From Pictodentalium vernedei (taxonomy: Eukaryota; Mollusca; Scaphopoda; Dentaliida; Dentaliidae): a stretch of DNA of 64,000 bases. Below the pieces are notes generated by a model, which made no database searches, had not been told where the DNA came from, and saw only the letters and a program-made list of their open reading frames with translations. A program made the position numbers and the translations under genes. The DNA is taken from NCBI GenBank assembly GCA_031216915.1, contig CM062297.1:545560971-545624970 (forward strand), given 5' to 3'. Shown in pieces: positions 1 through 11,037 of this stretch. The number at the start of each line of letters is the position of its first letter. Position 1 is the first letter of the stretch.

Positions 1-178
1 GTGAAAATCAGGCGAAAACTGGCTGCAAAAGCTATTCGGCAGTCAGAAAGGCCACGCTGTATCTTTTTACTGGTTGAAAATAGAGACTTGTGGTTTTTGC
101 TCATTCAACTTAGGATAGACTCCAGATTCTTTTGCCTGAGTGAAATCCAAGGGGAGATCACTCTTGTTTTCTCTTTAA
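1..178. other. Unassigned left edge
   Basis: No recognisable gene or repeat. The short frame open from the first base has no family resemblance and runs into the terminal repeat of the next element. Confidence 0.5.
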
Positions 179-831
179 GGTTCCGCTCCACAGTTTCGCA
201 CTATTACACAGGGGTTAAATTCTAAACATAGGGCATATGTTGAAACTAAGGCCATGTAAAATTGAGATATATTTTTAGTATCAGATATATGATTACATTA
301 GGCTTTTTGTTGGACAAGAGAACTTGAAGTTTTGGTCCCAAAGTTGGATTCTGATGCATAGGGGTAAATTACCAGATGAATTATGGGAAACAGTGGCTTC
401 GAAAAATTGGCTGTTTTTTAAAATGTAATTTTTACACGGGTTTGTTACCAGACAGGTAACTAAAAATGAGACGGAAACATATACATTTTTTTGGCATTTT
501 AGAAACAGGGAATGCTCTGTTCCAGGGGTGGGTAGGTGGGATTGGTGGGAAAATTCTGCTTTTGAGGCTGCTAGGTGGATGAAAATGACTGGTTTCGGCA
601 TTTTTTCATGCATTTTTTTCAGGTTGAAGTCTGGCCTTTGACAATAAATTATTCCACCCACATTCAGTTTGTTTATTTCTACTTAGTCAGATAGTGTTAT
701 ATGTTTTTTGTGGATTTGGGAAATGTAATACATGTTATGAGTTAGATAACTAAGCTACAGAATATTTGCATTTGAAGAGAGTGTATGGCATGTCATATTT
801 GGAAATGCCTGGAAAACTGTGGAGCGGAACC
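179..831. mobile_element. TIR element, 653 bp, perfect 18-bp ends
   Basis: The first 18 bases (GGTTCCGCTCCACAGTTT, 179-196) are the exact reverse complement of the last 18 (814-831). The sequence that resumes at 832 is shared with the family D copy at 14.07 kb, where it is uninterrupted, so this is an insertion into a family D element. The flanks are TTAA on the left and TCAA on the right, and the empty site in copy 2 reads TCAA, consistent with a 4-bp TTAA-like target duplication. There is no transposase frame, so it is non-autonomous. Superfamily is uncertain; a TTAA target would suggest piggyBac. Confidence 0.7.
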
Positions 832-1168
832 TCAACGTTTTTCAAAACGCGACGTCAAACGTCGGAAAGTACAAATAACAAGACATTTTTCACATCAGTG
901 ATTATCTGGTTGAGGGCTAGATTATTTTGGGGGGTCTGAATTACTTATTCAAAACTTGTTTTATTACAAATTATTGAAGAGTGCCCACTGGCCCTCTCCA
1001 ATAATTTGTAATAAAACAAATTTATATAGACAAATTATTTGTGTTTGACAGAATATGAAATATAAGCAAGGAAAGTGTTGGCTTTTGCTCTGGTATCCTC
1101 ATTTTTTGAAAGGTCTGATAGTGGCTTCTTGCACTCAACCAGTTAAGAAGTCTTGACAGCAGGATTAT

Positions 1169-2844
1169 TGTCAGGACACCTGAGGCCCCGTAAGGCCTGG
1201 GCTGACGTGGGGTTATTTAGTCCCGCTGATGAAATTGCGGGAAAATTAGACCGCCGTGGAGAGTCGGAATCCTGGTGCCGCGAACTCGGCGCTGGGAGCT
1301 GAGTTCGACCGGCGCTGTGATTTCTCCTCTGTCAAATTGGCCTAAGATAGGTTCGATTTCCGTTAGGTGTGATTCCTAATCACTTCAGGCTGCGTAACGG
1401 AAGGAATGATTTAAAGTAACAACGATTCTTTTATTTACACATAAAAATAAAGCCGTTTCAATATTTCAACAATCAACAATTCGATTCTTTTCACAGAAAA
1501 TGGGTTGCTAGGGTTAAATAATTCCCAACAATTATATAGTCATTCTATAGCCCTGTACTGGCACTATAGTCTACACACTGGAAATGTTACTACCGTTAGC
1601 TCGCCATTATAAGAGCTTCACAAATCTGAAATTATATTACGGAGAGCTCGCCATAAGAGCTTCACAAATCTGAAATGTTATTACCGTGAGCTCGCCATAA
1701 GAGCTTCACCCGCTTAGGCTCAAATGTCAAAGTCTGCCCGTAACTGTACCTCTGGCTGTCGGAGGGTTCCGACCAACAATGTTTGTCATCTATAAAGCCA
1801 CCGTACTTCTGATTTGGGTCAGATATTGTCTACTCATACCTCATGTGCCTTTGAAAGTCCTCCGTGAAAGTCCTATTGAAATGTTCACTGTTCCTGGTTG
1901 AATTCACGATTCACAAATGCCCCTTTTTGTGCTAGGGCGAAATTGTCACTCACACCGATCTCCAGTCGGTATTACGATGCTTCGACAGCAAAACAAACTA
2001 CTCACAACGCAATCAGTCTGACGCTTCAAAGGGTTAATACGCACAATACAATTAACCTACACTTCTGACTATTGCAGGCTGATACCTGCTACTCGACGAT
2101 CTAAACTTTAACGTTTCACCTTGGGTTTTCCTTCTCAACGAATTTGGCACTGTAGCCGCCTATCAACCTTAAGCTAAATCAATCGTGGAATGCCCTGTCT
2201 GGCGATTCCAGCCGTTTCAGGGTCCTGTGATCGAAGGTACCCCTATGCCAGGAAACAGAGTCCGCCTGCCCTGGACTTCACCAACGTGTGTGTGACCCCA
2301 AGTGTGTGTCTAATGCTCTGCTCTTCAAGGTATATATACTTTTTACCCTAAACTGTCAGGTGGACAGACGCTCATCTGTCCATCTGCCAAAACGGTGGGA
2401 GATGACGTATATCGAGGCAGAATCAATACAAGTCATCTCGCGCGTAACTTAACGGTGATTTCACTTGTCGAGAGAACCGATTCGTTCCTGCCGTTCATTG
2501 CTATCTAATGATCAGGTGTCGACACGACAGACATTTCTATCTTTTAGAATCTCGTTTCTCAATTGGCCGTGACGATATCCTGCCACCAACCGATTACGTC
2601 TCGTAAGACTCGCGACTACTGTATAACTTAAATGAGATTAGACCTTATCTAACATACCGTTTCTCCCCTGGGTCCCTGCCCTGAAGCTGGATATACACCA
2701 CGTGTGTTTTTTCCATGTCCAGCTTCACAGAGAAGTGAAATGCACGTAGGGTTTTTCGCCTTGATGCGGAATATCTTTTGAACTTACAATATCTTTATAT
2801 ATGAGGCCCCTTGCCCATATATTTAGGCTGGCTTTGCTCTGACA
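1169..2844. mobile_element. Solo LTR, 1676 bp, with 5-bp target duplication
   Basis: The block begins TGTCAGG and ends CTGACA, with the canonical TG...CA of LTRs, and is flanked by ATTAT at 1164-1168 and 2845-2849. Family D copy 2 has the empty site with a single ATTAT (around 14491), which proves insertion. Only one such block is present and it encodes no protein, so a solo LTR left by recombination is the best reading; a compact non-coding element with TG/CA ends is the alternative. Inside, at 1581-1709, three direct repeats of about 44-47 bp each carry GAGCTCGCCATAAGAGCTTC. A TATATATA tract is at about 2331 and an AATAAA at about 1446. Confidence 0.8.
1581..1709. repeat. Three-copy subrepeat inside the solo LTR
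   Basis: Units start at about 1581, 1628 and 1672 and share GCTCGCCAT(TAT)AAGAGCTTCAC. Such arrays in LTRs are often enhancer-like, but that role is only inferred here. Confidence 0.75.
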
Positions 2845-3037
2845 ATTATATTAGTATTTTAAGTTGCGATAACATTTGGCTCAACGGTTGTCACTGAGCA
2901 CTATTCTGGAGAAAATAGGAATTGAGGTTAAAACTTTAAGAAATCGAAAAATAATAAAAAAAACTAATAACCACAAAGTATCAAGGCTCTGTTTGATTTC
3001 GTATGTCATAAGACGTACAAAAGTATCAAACGGTTAA

Positions 3038-3426
3038 AGTGAATTCCAGCATCTCAGATAATAACAAGACCACAAAACTAGTATTAAGTTATTGCCTTGT
3101 ATTCTAGGGTGCTGCAAATCGAATCGTAAGTTGACATGCGGCTCGAAATCGGCGGCTCGATTAATTTCTTCTCGAATATTTTTCAAAGAAATATAGTTGG
3201 TATCTGTCATCTTCATCGTACCACAAATATATAGTTCAGATGGAAATTGTGCATAAATAACGTTGAAATAAAACTCAGAGTGTAGCTTCCACTACATTAA
3301 CATAAAATAACATCTACATTCATGCCACCGGCCATGCTAATTCTAATTTCACAAATCCCCATCACTGTTAAATGCAAAGTTATGGTTTTCAACAAAGTTG
3401 ACGATGAACTATAATCCCTACAGGGT
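3038..3426. other. No feature seen
   Basis: AT-rich sequence with only short spurious frames. Confidence 0.4.
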
Positions 3427-3494
3427 AATATTCCAACTATATCATCAAGGAATGCCTTCGACGAAGGCATGCCTTGATGATGTAGTTGGATTAT
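3427..3494. repeat. 68-bp palindrome
   Basis: Arms 3427-3460 and 3462-3494 pair almost fully around CCTTCGACGAAGG. The flanks give no clear target duplication. It is one of the many small foldback elements in the window. Confidence 0.75.
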
Positions 3495-3710
3495 TTTATC
3501 TGTCAGGTCTTGAGCCATCACAGTAGGAACAAATCAGGATTGTAGCACCCCAACTCCCATCAGTCAGTCAGTCACCTCCAAGACGCCACTGAGGTTCGAT
3601 ACGATTTCGATTAATAGAGATGATTTTCGGGGCCCTATTATATTCCTCCAAACGATAGGTGCGTACAAGCAAATATTTAAAAACAGTGGAAGTGAATATA
3701 TATATTCACT

Positions 3711-3830
3711 GGCACAGTCCACACGAAATTACTCGGTATCCTGGCACAGTCCACACGAAATTACTCGGTATCCCCACACGAAATTACTCGGTATACTGGC
3801 ACAGTCCACACGAAATTACTCGGTATCCCC
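3711..3830. repeat. Tandem ~31-bp repeat
   Basis: About four imperfect copies of GGCACAGTCCACACGAAATT plus ACTCGGTATCC in a row. The reverse complement of the same unit recurs at about 4160-4187 and 4490-4512, tying it to the SINE cluster that follows. Confidence 0.75.
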
Positions 3831-4187
3831 CAGAATTAGTTGTTTACAATGAATTATACCATTTAATGCAGATGAAATCAGTGAATATATATAAAACCCA
3901 TTGTAAATTTATTACTCGGTATTCCCACACGAAATTACTTTATATATAAACTAGTTTGTCACTCCAGGTGTGTTTGTGTGGGTGCATATTCATATATATA
4001 TATGAATATGCACCCACACAAACACCCCTGGAGTGACAAACTAGTTTATATATAAAGATATATAACAATTCGATAAACTCACAATGGGTTTTATATATAT
4101 TCACTGATTTCATCTGCATTAAATGGTATAATTCATTGTAAACAACTAATTCTGGGGGATACCGAGTAATTTCGTGTGGACTGTGCC
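3798..4187. repeat. Large inverted repeat around an (AT)n centre
   Basis: The left arm (3798-3997) and right arm (3998-4187) are reverse complements over nearly their full length, with the centre at CATATATATATATATG (about 3991-4005). The right arm has a small gap relative to the left near 4060-4085. It looks like two SINE-like units fused head to head; the right-arm sequence is repeated again, directly, at 4429-4521 and 4674-4775. Confidence 0.75.
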
Positions 4188-4790
4188 AGTTCCATGGGCG
4201 CTCGATCTGCTAGCATGCCTTTTGGGGGGCTTGTCGGTAGTCGAGTGGTCTATGATGCTGGTCCAGTTTCGCTAGGCGATTGGTGCCGCAGAAGTGTACT
4301 CTCATCAAGGCAGTGGTTCGATCCCCATCGGCGTCAGAGTCTTTCATCCTAAAAAATGCATAACAGAAGTGCCGAATTCTGTAATCTGTACCTTAAGCAG
4401 GAAATTTGAAAAAGAGATTGATTCTCACTGATTTCATCTGCATTAAATGGTGTAATTCATTGTAAACAACTAATTCTGGGGGGATACCGAGTAATTTCGT
4501 GTGGACTGTGCCAGTTCCATGGCCGCTCGATCTGCTAGCATGCCTTTTTGGGGCTTGTCGGTAGTCGAGTGGTCTATGGCGCTGGTCCAGTTTCGCTAGG
4601 CGATTGGTGCCGCAGAAGTGTACTCTCATCAAGGCAGTGGTTCGATCCCCATCGGCGTCAGAGTCTTTCATCCTATATATATATATGAATGTGCACCCAC
4701 ACAAACACACCTGGAGTGACAAACTAGTTTATATATAAAGATATATAACAATTCGATAAACTCACAATGGGTTTTACAACATGACATCAA
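4188..4790 (+). mobile_element. Tandem tRNA-derived SINE units
   Basis: Two tRNA-like heads, 4232-4339 and 4557-4663, each carry an A-box-like TAGTCGAGTGG and a B box GGTTCGATCCC. The long spacing between boxes suggests a Ser/Leu-type (class II) tRNA ancestor. Each head is followed by TCTTTCATCCT; the second then enters the AT-repeat/CACCCACACAAACAC body also seen in the inverted repeat. They are SINEs rather than tRNA genes, because they are repeated, lack a clean acceptor stem and are embedded in repeat body. Confidence 0.65.
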
Positions 4791-5880
4791 ACGGTTGAGA
4801 GTTTCATTTTGGTTCCCTAATACAGCTAACAGTCAACTCTTCTTTATTTAATGAGTCCAAGTGAATCCATACGGGACTCCCATATTTATCACAAATGCTA
4901 TCCCAGAATGCATTTCTTCATGGTTCAAAGTTGGACACTTGTATAAAACGTGAATCGATGTATATCATCAGGTATCCTGTACAGGAGACCTAATGATAAA
5001 AGGAGAGTTTAAGTTTAATGTAGGTTCCACTTCTGAAACCTCTTCGAATATTCTGCTTTTCTGGTTGAGTTTCCCAAGCAGTCGCATGTAATATTTACTT
5101 AAGTGGAGGCTGACAATGTTTACGCAGGCCTAACAATAAAGGGCTTATATCGTAACCCGTCAGCAGGTTACGCTATATATTATGGTGGTAACCCGTGGGA
5201 AAATGGTTGCGACGCTTCTCCGCCTTCCCCGTTTTCACTACGCCAGTGTTACTGTTTTAAGTCATGACATGAATTCCACCAAAAAAGCGAGATCATGCGT
5301 TAGTTATTGCTATTTATTTTGGCTGAAATTCTTTACAAATGGAAACATCATGCCATTCCATTCATTTGTGGATGTAATACTCGACTGGTGGTCGAGATTG
5401 TCTGGAAATATTGTCAAGTCTTTCTAGGGAAACATGTGATATTAGCAATTTAATCAAATTATGTTACAGTGTTTTGTCGTAACCTGTATTTTGTTCGCGA
5501 ATTTTACAACTGATGTAACCCCCACGTAACCTAAACCATCGTTCGTGGGTTATTTTGGTGTAATATCTACAACCTGAAGAGCGTCGAGATTCGATTCGAT
5601 TGAATTCGATTCGACCCGAAATTTGAGGTTCGGTGGGCTCTAATATCATTGTATATGATCCTGCACACATTGCATTCACACTGTTTGTAGACACTTAAAG
5701 TGCTAGTATTTTAGCTATACACGTGGAAGTGCGTGATTTTGGAGGGTTCGTCTTGGTTTTTGATTCAAAAGCAACTAGGCTTCGATATAGATTGGATATA
5801 TATGAATCTGTTCATCTTTTCATCTGTTCATCTTTTCATCTGTGCAAATTCTTTCTTACCGTTTTTTTAATGTTAACATA
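4791..5880. other. No gene seen; short CGATT-rich patch
   Basis: The 81-codon frame at 5182-5427 has no recognisable family. A degenerate GATTCGATTCGAT microsatellite lies at about 5588-5612, and similar CGAAT-type patches recur at 10.26 and 10.93 kb. Confidence 0.4.
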
Positions 5881-5950
5881 TCGTCCCCTGAGCTCCAATG
5901 TGTTCTATGTGCCTACTGGCACATAGAACACATTGGAACTCAGGGGACGA
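5881..5950. mobile_element. 70-bp palindromic mini-element, copy 1
   Basis: Begins TCGTCCCCTGAG and ends CTCAGGGGACGA. The arms pair along essentially their whole length with a 4-6 base loop. The second copy at 14123-14192 is also exactly 70 bp, shares TCGTC/GACGA termini and a TTCTATGT/ACATAGAA core, and is shown to be an insertion by comparison with its empty site. Confidence 0.7.
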
Positions 5951-6459
5951 TACATTGCCTCATTGATAATTATTTTCCATTCCGACTTGTGTGGGAAAGC
6001 AGCTTCTTCCAGAAGTCCATCGTGTAGCTTTCTTGTCTTTACTTGTCGAGACTATTTTAAATATAAGCACTAAAGATGTCTTTGCATTTGTCGTCAATTT
6101 TAACCAGCATGAAGTATGAGACAATTGCTATAAATACTACTTACATGCTTTTGTTGTGTTTCTTTGACTTATAGTCCTCAAAAGTGTGGATTGGATGTAT
6201 TCATTGTACAAAGTAACGACATTTCACCTAAAAGTCTGAGAACGACGTCAGTCTTTCTTTGTTCTAAAAACTTTACACCCTTTGGTATCTCTGCTCTTGC
6301 TAAAGTAAGCCATAACTGCGAGCCAGAAAGTACACGTCGAACAACAATACAGGAGTGACGCTATAGCGATGAATTCCACTATTTAGCAACATCAGAAAGT
6401 TTCACCTCAACTTGCTCGCTCAACCATCTGTTCTTTCTGTCTCATTGTAAGTCTTATTA
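5951..6459. other. No feature seen
   Basis: AT-rich sequence with short frames of no recognisable family. Confidence 0.4.
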
Positions 6460-7270
6460 ATTTTTATTCCTGTACACATTACACATTCTTTTTCATATAT
6501 GGATTGATTCCGTACGTAATTGTCTATTTACTTTTGCATATCCATTTGCGCCGTCATTAAAAACAATAACTGCGGATTTTGAAGCATTGTAATTGAATTT
6601 CCATTTTGAACACTACATGCCGAGCAAATTTGCAATAGATTATTGAGATGAAGATTTGAAGGAGCTAACAAAGATATATGATCAGCACGAGTTGGACAAG
6701 TGAGACTGATTTGATGCGCTTATGACCAAACTTAGAGTGAATCAATTCTTCGGGTAAAACATCAGTATAAATAACGTATAATAGGGGAAAAGTATCCCTC
6801 TTGCCATATGCCTTGTCTAACTGGAAACCATTTTGATAAATAACGGACAAGACAACCGTGACTTATTTCCAGTTCCTTATTTGACATTAATTATCATCCA
6901 ATTTCGTCGGTTGATAACGAATGTTCGAATAAGGAACTGGTAATAAGTAGCGGTTGTCACGTCCCCTGATAAATACGCCTTATATGAAACCGAGCTATTT
7001 ATTCTCGTGAGAAGTTCATGAAATTGCTGAAGGAAGTCCGCATTTGTTCCTCTACAGAGTAGTTTAAGAAGTAAACCATCGTACTAGGCTTTCTTGGCAT
7101 CTAAAAAGCAACCGTAATGCTTTCTGTGATTATTTTTGAAATACTGGATGCACCCGCTAATAGCAAAGGAACTAATCAAAGAATTCATGTTCTTTTAATA
7201 TCTCGCTTGAGAAGAGTTTCCAATTAGGAAATTTGCACTATGTGCTTTTATCCTTGCTAGTAGCGGGTTT
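6460..7270 (-). pseudogene. LINE reverse transcriptase relic, interrupted
   Basis: Read on the minus strand from about 7270 downwards, frames give SSFAISGCIQYF, then FLDAKKA directly followed by a stop and DGLLLKLL (RT blocks around the first catalytic Asp). After the MITE they give PLLYVIYTDVLPEELI, then RADHISLLAP where YADD is expected, and finally NYNASKSAVIVFNDG, a typical post-YADD block. At least two frameshifts and several stops break it. The YADD active site is destroyed (Y to R, last D to H). A non-LTR RT of the CR1/Jockey-like type is likely; the clade is not certain. Confidence 0.75.
6845..6966. mobile_element. Mutator-like foldback MITE, copy 1 (122 bp)
   Basis: The ends GGACAAGACAACCG and GGTTGTCACGTCC(CC) are inverted repeats, with a central inverted repeat around TCGGTTGATAACGA. 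It sits inside the LINE relic, flanked by TGATAAATAAC (6834-6844) and TGATAAATAC (6967-6976), a 9-10 bp target duplication. The second copy at 35495-35603 also has a 9-10 bp duplication. That duplication size is typical of Mutator-like elements. Confidence 0.75.
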
Positions 7271-8103
7271 TCGAACAGTTTATACAGAACTGGCAAAAAT
7301 CAGATCACCCCTTGTGGTTGTTGGGAACAGTTTTAATTTTATTATTTCTTTTATACAAATCCGCTAATAACCCATTCTTAGTTGACACTGGAATATGAAC
7401 GTGCCTAAGGAATACCGAAAATAAGAGTGCAACAAAGCTAACTGTTTCATTTTTATGCGTTGTTCTTCCTCCAAAACAAATCGTATTCCCACTCCCACTC
7501 GCCGAAAATGGTTTACCACTCCCATCATCGTATTCCACTCTCAGCGACGGCAGCCAATTTTTTATTGTTTACAAATCGGCTGAGTTGAATCAATTATAAA
7601 GGGTTGTTTTGGAGAAACCGCACGGATTGTTTCACTCGGTTAACGCCTCGTGAAATAATCTTCCGCGCACCACACTCGAGGATAAAAATCGTACTCGAAT
7701 CCGAGCAGAGAACTATTGTTTATATACCCCCCCTACCATCCATGATTTGTTCATTTGATATCCTGTCATGGCTACAAGCCTTATTTCGTTTTAGATTTTG
7801 AGTTAAATATAGAAATATCAGTGCTCTATACATTTGTCAATACAAGTTCAAACCATCAAATCTAGAGGAATGCTCAACGTGTTGTCCTTTGCGAACAATA
7901 TCTGTCAGCTTTAGGGAAGAAGTTTCCTAAAAAATGGGTTTGAGGATGTGCTATCTCCTTTATGGGTGTTATCTTGCTCAGTTATGTTTGTTATTTATTC
8001 AACAACCCTCAATGTGTCCAATCTCGATCTTGTCAGAGATAATGCCTTAGTGTCTTACGCTACTTTAGATGCGGACTTCAAGTCATCTCTCCGAGCTACT
8101 CCT
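7271..8103. other. No gene seen
   Basis: No repeat copies recognised within the window and no coding signal. Confidence 0.4.
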
Positions 8104-8355
8104 TTAACCCTTTACCTAACATGAAAAGCAGACGGCACTATCAAATAAAATTCTTGAATAACTACTTTTTTCATTTTTTTTGTCTCAAAACATAGGTTAT
8201 GACCCCTCATTGGAACGAGCTCGATGAGCTCGTACCAATGAGGGGGTCATAACCTACGTTTTTGAGACAAAAAATGAAAAAATAATGAAAATTAATTGGC
8301 GATTTTTGAGAATAGCGCTGGCCGGTTTTGGCCGTTACGTTGGGTAAAGGATTAA
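8104..8355. mobile_element. Family A palindromic MITE, copy 1
   Basis: TTAA at 8104-8107 is followed by CCCTTTACCTAACATG; the other end is GTTACGTTGGGTAAAGGATTAA. The TTAA target and CCC-initial ends match the piggyBac style. The middle is a long inverted repeat of about 2x60 bp (TTTGTCTCAAAACATAGGTT...) centred on CGAGCTCGATGAGCTCG. Between ends and core are unique subterminal segments, so the element has polarity. No coding capacity. Confidence 0.88.
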
Positions 8356-8929
8356 CAGGTTCCAGTCTTTTCATGAGGAAGTTACCAAGGAAGCCACAGA
8401 TAGTTTATTATTCTGTCTATCTTCAGGACATGATACTTCTCATTCGCAATCACAAACTGGGTGTAAGAGAAAACAGAACTATTCTATCTCATCACATTCA
8501 CAATATAATGTTTCACGTAACTACCAGCCATCAAAACAATCTCAGAAATCTTATCAGGGATTTTTTAGTCTTCTTTCCGAGGCAAGTCAAATGTGAATCG
8601 AGTTTCTCCAATCGCAAACCTCGAGGAGATAGAAAATGAAGCTTCAAACCTCTATTGCCTTCCTGTCGGCTGAAGAACCTCAATGTTTCTTAAATTTGCA
8701 GAAAATAACATGACATTCTCTGGGTTAACATTTCGTCGTGTTACCTTGGACAGAAAAGGAAATTAATACATAAAAGCTCGTTTCTTTTGAAAATGTTTGT
8801 TTAGTATTCACTCTTTATAGGGGCGTAAATACTTTCGTAATATTCGTCCCAGTTTCTAGGTTACGTCTAATGACAAATTCTTCAAATTATTATTTCATTT
8901 ATCGAATTTGTGATACCATTTTTCTTTGA
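8356..8929. other. No feature seen
   Basis: The 103-codon frame from 8328 begins inside the MITE and has no family resemblance. Confidence 0.4.
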
Positions 8930-9135
8930 TGTCTAAGAACTGTCTGTTGTTTTCATTTATTAAAAGTAACAAAAGGAAAACTAGATTTTATTTTCTACTG
9001 ATTTCATAGGGGTTTTCTCAACAATTACTCACTTGGACCTTCCTCAGTCTTTCAATAATTTCAAGGGAGATAACTTTATCGAAGGACGATGTTCATAACG
9101 ATATAAGTCAGGGTTGGATATAGTTTCGGAAATTT
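8930..9135 (+). repeat. Family G interspersed repeat, fragment
   Basis: Shares TTTCTCAACAATTA and TTTCAAGGGAGATAACTTTA with 13.44-13.64 kb (plus strand) and 26.95-27.17 kb (minus strand). Boundaries are approximate. No protein or clear TIR. Confidence 0.6.
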
Positions 9136-9926
9136 ATGTTTCTGATTTTTATACTATATATGGGTAAGAACAGAATTCAAATCCTCGCAGACGTGCTTAC
9201 TGGACACATATTGTTCTTGATGATTTCATATTTTTGTGACAAACAAAATACAAGGTCTTTGTTTCAAAAGTGTTTTAGATGGAGTTAGAATATTGGTGTG
9301 ACAATGTCCGAGTGTAGTCTGTTTAATACTTACAGCTAACTAAAGTTCATCCACTTCCCTTGTGCCGTCTTGTGCTTTTTGTTTATGAAATGTGTCTACA
9401 GATTCTTTCAATTTTATTTCAAAGCTCACCATCAGACCTTTATTCGAGTTTATATGATTACACTTGAGTTTTAAACAATTTTCCCCATTGCCCCAAGTGG
9501 GCGAATCGAATGATAGAGCAGCTGAGGAGAATGACACGGGGAATGGTTTGAAATATTAAGTGGTGTATCTGGAGTAATGTATACATTATATATTCGCGAG
9601 AATTTTACCATAATTTGGGGAATTAATGTGTGATCTGTCAAGCTACTTGACTTCAAATCCTATGAGCAAAATTATGCCAGAGTACATTTTTATCGACGTT
9701 GCACCAGCTAGGCAACATTCATCTAAAGGAACCTATTGTTGTTTTGTTCGTGAGACAGGTTTGAAACCACTGTCCTTTGTTTTCCACCCTTGGAGCAAAG
9801 CATTGAAATGTCCCATAAACGAACAGCTCTGTGGTTGATGTACATGTTGTGCATACCTTTGACTTACGCTATGCACTCATGGAATTTCAATTCAATCATC
9901 CTCTATATCAAGTTATGCTGCACTAT
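9136..9926. other. No feature seen
   Basis: Only short spurious frames. Confidence 0.4.
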
Positions 9927-10171
9927 TTAACGCTTTTAAGACCTGGTGGTATCCCCTATGTCAGTTCAACGGCAGCAATTGGAAGAGTCCATATTCATTA
10001 TTTGGGGATAGACCAATCAATATTTTCAACGTGCAGACCGAAGGCTGCACGTTGAAAATCTTGGTTGGTTTACCACGTAAATTCACGGAGCAACTATTTA
10101 CTTTACGGATAATTCAGGTCGTATTCACAATCCTGGGCCGCAAAAGCGGCCTTTCGTGTTGAAAGGGTTAA
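9927..10171. mobile_element. Family F TTAA MITE, copy 1
   Basis: Flanked by TTAA at 9927-9930 and 10168-10171. Shares with copy 2 (36138-36375) the segment TATGTCAGTTCAA, a core palindrome TTTTCAACGTGCAG / CTGCACGTTGAAAA, and CCTGGGCCG near the 3' end. The right terminus GAAAGGGTTAA resembles families A and D, suggesting a common transposase. Confidence 0.75.
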
Positions 10172-10480
10172 ATTGTTTTTGGAGCGTAGCATTTGGGCCT
10201 CGCTAATCTCAGATTTCTGGTCGAAACAAACCTCGAATCAAGTAAAGGATTTTGAATGGAGTTGAATATCGAATCGAATCTCACCGCTTTTCAAGCTGTG
10301 GATATTGCACCTTCCCACAGCAAGTATTGTCAGTATACACTCAACTATCGTTTGAAAGGCGACTTGTCTGCTGGGCAAGTTAATTAAATAGATAAAAGTT
10401 GCGGAATATTCCAGTAACAGAATCGGAAACTCCTTGAATTCTTCTATCGTCAGATTTCATGTAGAGGAGACCTGGTGCTA
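10172..10480. other. No gene; CGAAT-type patch
   Basis: ATCGAATCGAATC at about 10269-10281 within otherwise unique sequence. Confidence 0.4.
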
Positions 10481-10493
10481 GAAGAAGAGTTCA

Positions 10494-10845
10494 TTTATTT
10501 ATTTATTGGAGATTAACGACACTTTCGACAGCCGGGGTCACCTCGTTTCGGACAGTTTTACGGGTGGAGGAAGCCGGAATACCCGGAGAGAACCACGGGC
10601 AACGTCGAGCAACTGTCAGGCTCCCCAACGTACTAACTCCACACAAGCAGGGTTAGCATTGGTTGAAGACAAGTTCACCATCGACGTGCAGTACGCCTTA
10701 GTACACAACGCCACCATGCCCCCACGTGGGCAATGGGGGTGAAGAGTCTTGCCCAAGGACACAACGCGATTGTCGCTGGTGGGATTCCAACCGAGGACCT
10801 CTCGGCTTGCAGCCTGCACCTCTACCTACAGAGCCACCTCGCCCC
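10494..10845 (-). mobile_element. Modular SINE, tRNA head + tail T1
   Basis: Read on the minus strand: the tRNA-like head has an A box TGGCTCTGTAGG and B-like GGTTGGAATCC, then the common body GTTGTGTCCTTGGGCAAG, then GTACTAAGGCGTACTGCACG, then CCTCCACCCGTAAAACTGTC, and tail T1 (GACCCCGGCTGTCGAAAGTG) with an (AAAT)n end. Flanked by GAAGAAGAGTTCA (10481-10493) and GAAAAGGAGTTCA (10846-10858), an imperfect 13-bp target duplication. The head resembles a tRNA with a GC-rich anticodon arm; the exact source is not certain. Confidence 0.85.
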
Positions 10846-11037
10846 GAAAAGGAGTTCAAGAGGAAACACTTGCTAGGATTTTGAGTTCATCCGGACAATT
10901 CGAAAATCTCCGCATCAGCGTCATTCGAATCGAATCGAATCGAATCAGCTGGAAGATTTCGAATCGAATTCGAATCTACATAAAATTGCGATTCATTTGT
11001 AGAAGTGGGTGAAATAATAGTCAAGATTATTATAAAG

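Larger units (their letters stand above)
832..3037 (+). mobile_element. Family D TTAA element, copy 1 (interrupted)
   Basis: About 530 bases shared with copy 2 at 13807-14681, split into 832-1168 and 2845-3037 by the LTR insertion. Shared marks include a 72-bp internal inverted repeat (about 951-1022, AAACTTGTTTTATTACAAAT and its complement) and the 3' end GTCATAAGACGTACAAAAGT followed by a GGTTAA terminus at 3032-3037. No protein is encoded. The 5' terminus is not recognisable because the 653-bp TIR element sits at or near it. Confidence 0.7.

Noticed and set aside
3711..3830. CRISPR-like array
   Set aside because: The direct repeats are imperfect with no true spacers, and the setting is eukaryotic.
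4232..4663. Functional tRNA genes
   Set aside because: A and B boxes are present but the acceptor stem does not close, the units are repeated and they continue into repeat body: SINE heads.
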